NCBI GenBank assembly: GCA_028715885.1
Contig: JAQUQX010000004.1
Coordinates: 20,082-84,081, forward strand
Length of the DNA stretch: 64,000 nucleotides
Source of the DNA: Candidatus Methanoperedens sp.
Lineage (GTDB): Archaea; Halobacteriota; Methanosarcinia; Methanosarcinales; Methanoperedenaceae
Direction: 5' to 3'
The notes beneath the pieces are model-generated. The model saw only the letters and a list, made by a program, of their open reading frames with translations. It was not told where the DNA came from and made no database searches. The position numbers and the translations under genes are program-made. Numbering within the stretch: the first letter of the stretch is position 1; each line of letters starts with the position of its first letter. Positions 63,709 through 64,000 of this stretch are shown here, one piece after another.

Positions 63709-64000
63709 ATGAACCTCCAAAAAATAGTAAAAGAAATCAGGGAATTCGAGGGTGTAACCCGCAAAAAACCCATTGCAGACCTGATTAATATATTCGAGAG
63801 TGTCCGTTCCGAATATTCAAACGCTGTAGTGGATTTCGGCGATGATGCAGCAGTAATAGATATTGGAGGCGAGGATTATATTCTGTTCGCGGCAGACGGC
63901 ATCTGGGGGCGTCTCATAAACGCAAGCCCCTGGTGGGCTGGATACACGTCCGTGCTTGTGAACGTCAACGATATCGCAGCTATGGGAGGCAAACCTGTCG
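63709..64000 (+). CDS. Methanogenesis marker protein 2 (AIR-synthase-like), N-terminal part
   Basis: 97 codons to the window edge. VVDFGDDAAVIDIGG (ATP/metal site of the PurM fold), YILFAADGIWGRLI, SPWWAGYTSVLVNVNDIAAMGGKP match Mmp2 (TIGR03267), related to ThiL and AIR synthase. It occurs in methanogens and ANME archaea. GGTAAGG lies upstream. The C-terminal part is outside. Confidence 0.85.
   Translation, partial: MNLQKIVKEIREFEGVTRKKPIADLINIFESVRSEYSNAVVDFGDDAAVIDIGGEDYILFAADGIWGRLINASPWWAGYTSVLVNVNDIAAMGGKPV

Overview
The window reads as chromosomal DNA of a methane-cycling archaeon of the Methanosarcinales type, most like Candidatus Methanoperedens (ANME-2d). This placement is an inference. 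It rests on archaeal TATA-type promoters, an archaeal 7S SRP RNA and SRP19, the methanogen-type thymidylate synthase, GatD, two methanogenesis-marker genes (mtxX and a partial mmp2), an intron-containing tRNA-Gly, S-layer domains with PGF-CTERM-like tails, and four multiheme c-type cytochromes with 4 to 12 CxxCH motifs.

Layout. 0-8 kb: minus-strand pyrDK cluster, small phosphomevalonate dehydratase subunit, two cytochromes c, and a run of an IMPase-like phosphatase, an APS-kinase-like protein, an APH-like kinase and an adenosylhomocysteinase-type hydrolase. 8.2-21.4 kb: intron-bearing tRNA-Gly(CCC), then a phosphate region with an AbrB-PhoU regulator, PsiE, small membrane proteins, an S-layer protein, pstSCAB-phoU and a DUF47-Pit pair. 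Four copies of one promoter/operator element of about 53 bp tie this region together. 21.4-34.6 kb: 11-heme cytochrome, SRP19, PHP hydrolase, an AT-rich orphan, Agl23-like glycosyltransferase, moaD-moeA, NfnAB-like oxidoreductase, thymidylate synthase and a K+ channel with a TrkA partner. 34.7-43 kb: proC, mtxX, Trm5-like enzyme, 8-heme cytochrome, and an iron locus (feoB, a DtxR-type regulator, an FTR1 permease with a DtxR-like operator). 43.1-51.4 kb: SRP RNA, MoaD-like protein with threonine synthase, nnr, moaC, gatD, and a queA-tgt pair of bacterial queuosine type.

51.5-62 kb is the most unusual part. Four large genes encode transmembrane proteins. Three share a cytoplasmic module (Ig-like domain, Cys-Pro motif, alpha/beta domain), and all four carry short [IV]x[DG]S[IV][IV]xRS segments followed by a zinc ribbon or a coiled coil. 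Their outer parts differ: an Ig-like repeat, a LamG domain, S-layer plus FGE/C-type-lectin fold, and FGE/C-type-lectin fold alone. The C-terminus of the last gene looks like the variable region of a diversity-generating retroelement target: scattered codons of NNC/NNT form replace the Asn codons expected in a template. No reverse transcriptase or template repeat is visible in the window. A PIN toxin-antitoxin pair, with a frameshifted toxin, sits inside this block between 19-bp direct repeats.

The window ends with a DUF4143 ATPase and the start of an mmp2-like gene. No CRISPR array, transposase or rRNA gene was seen.
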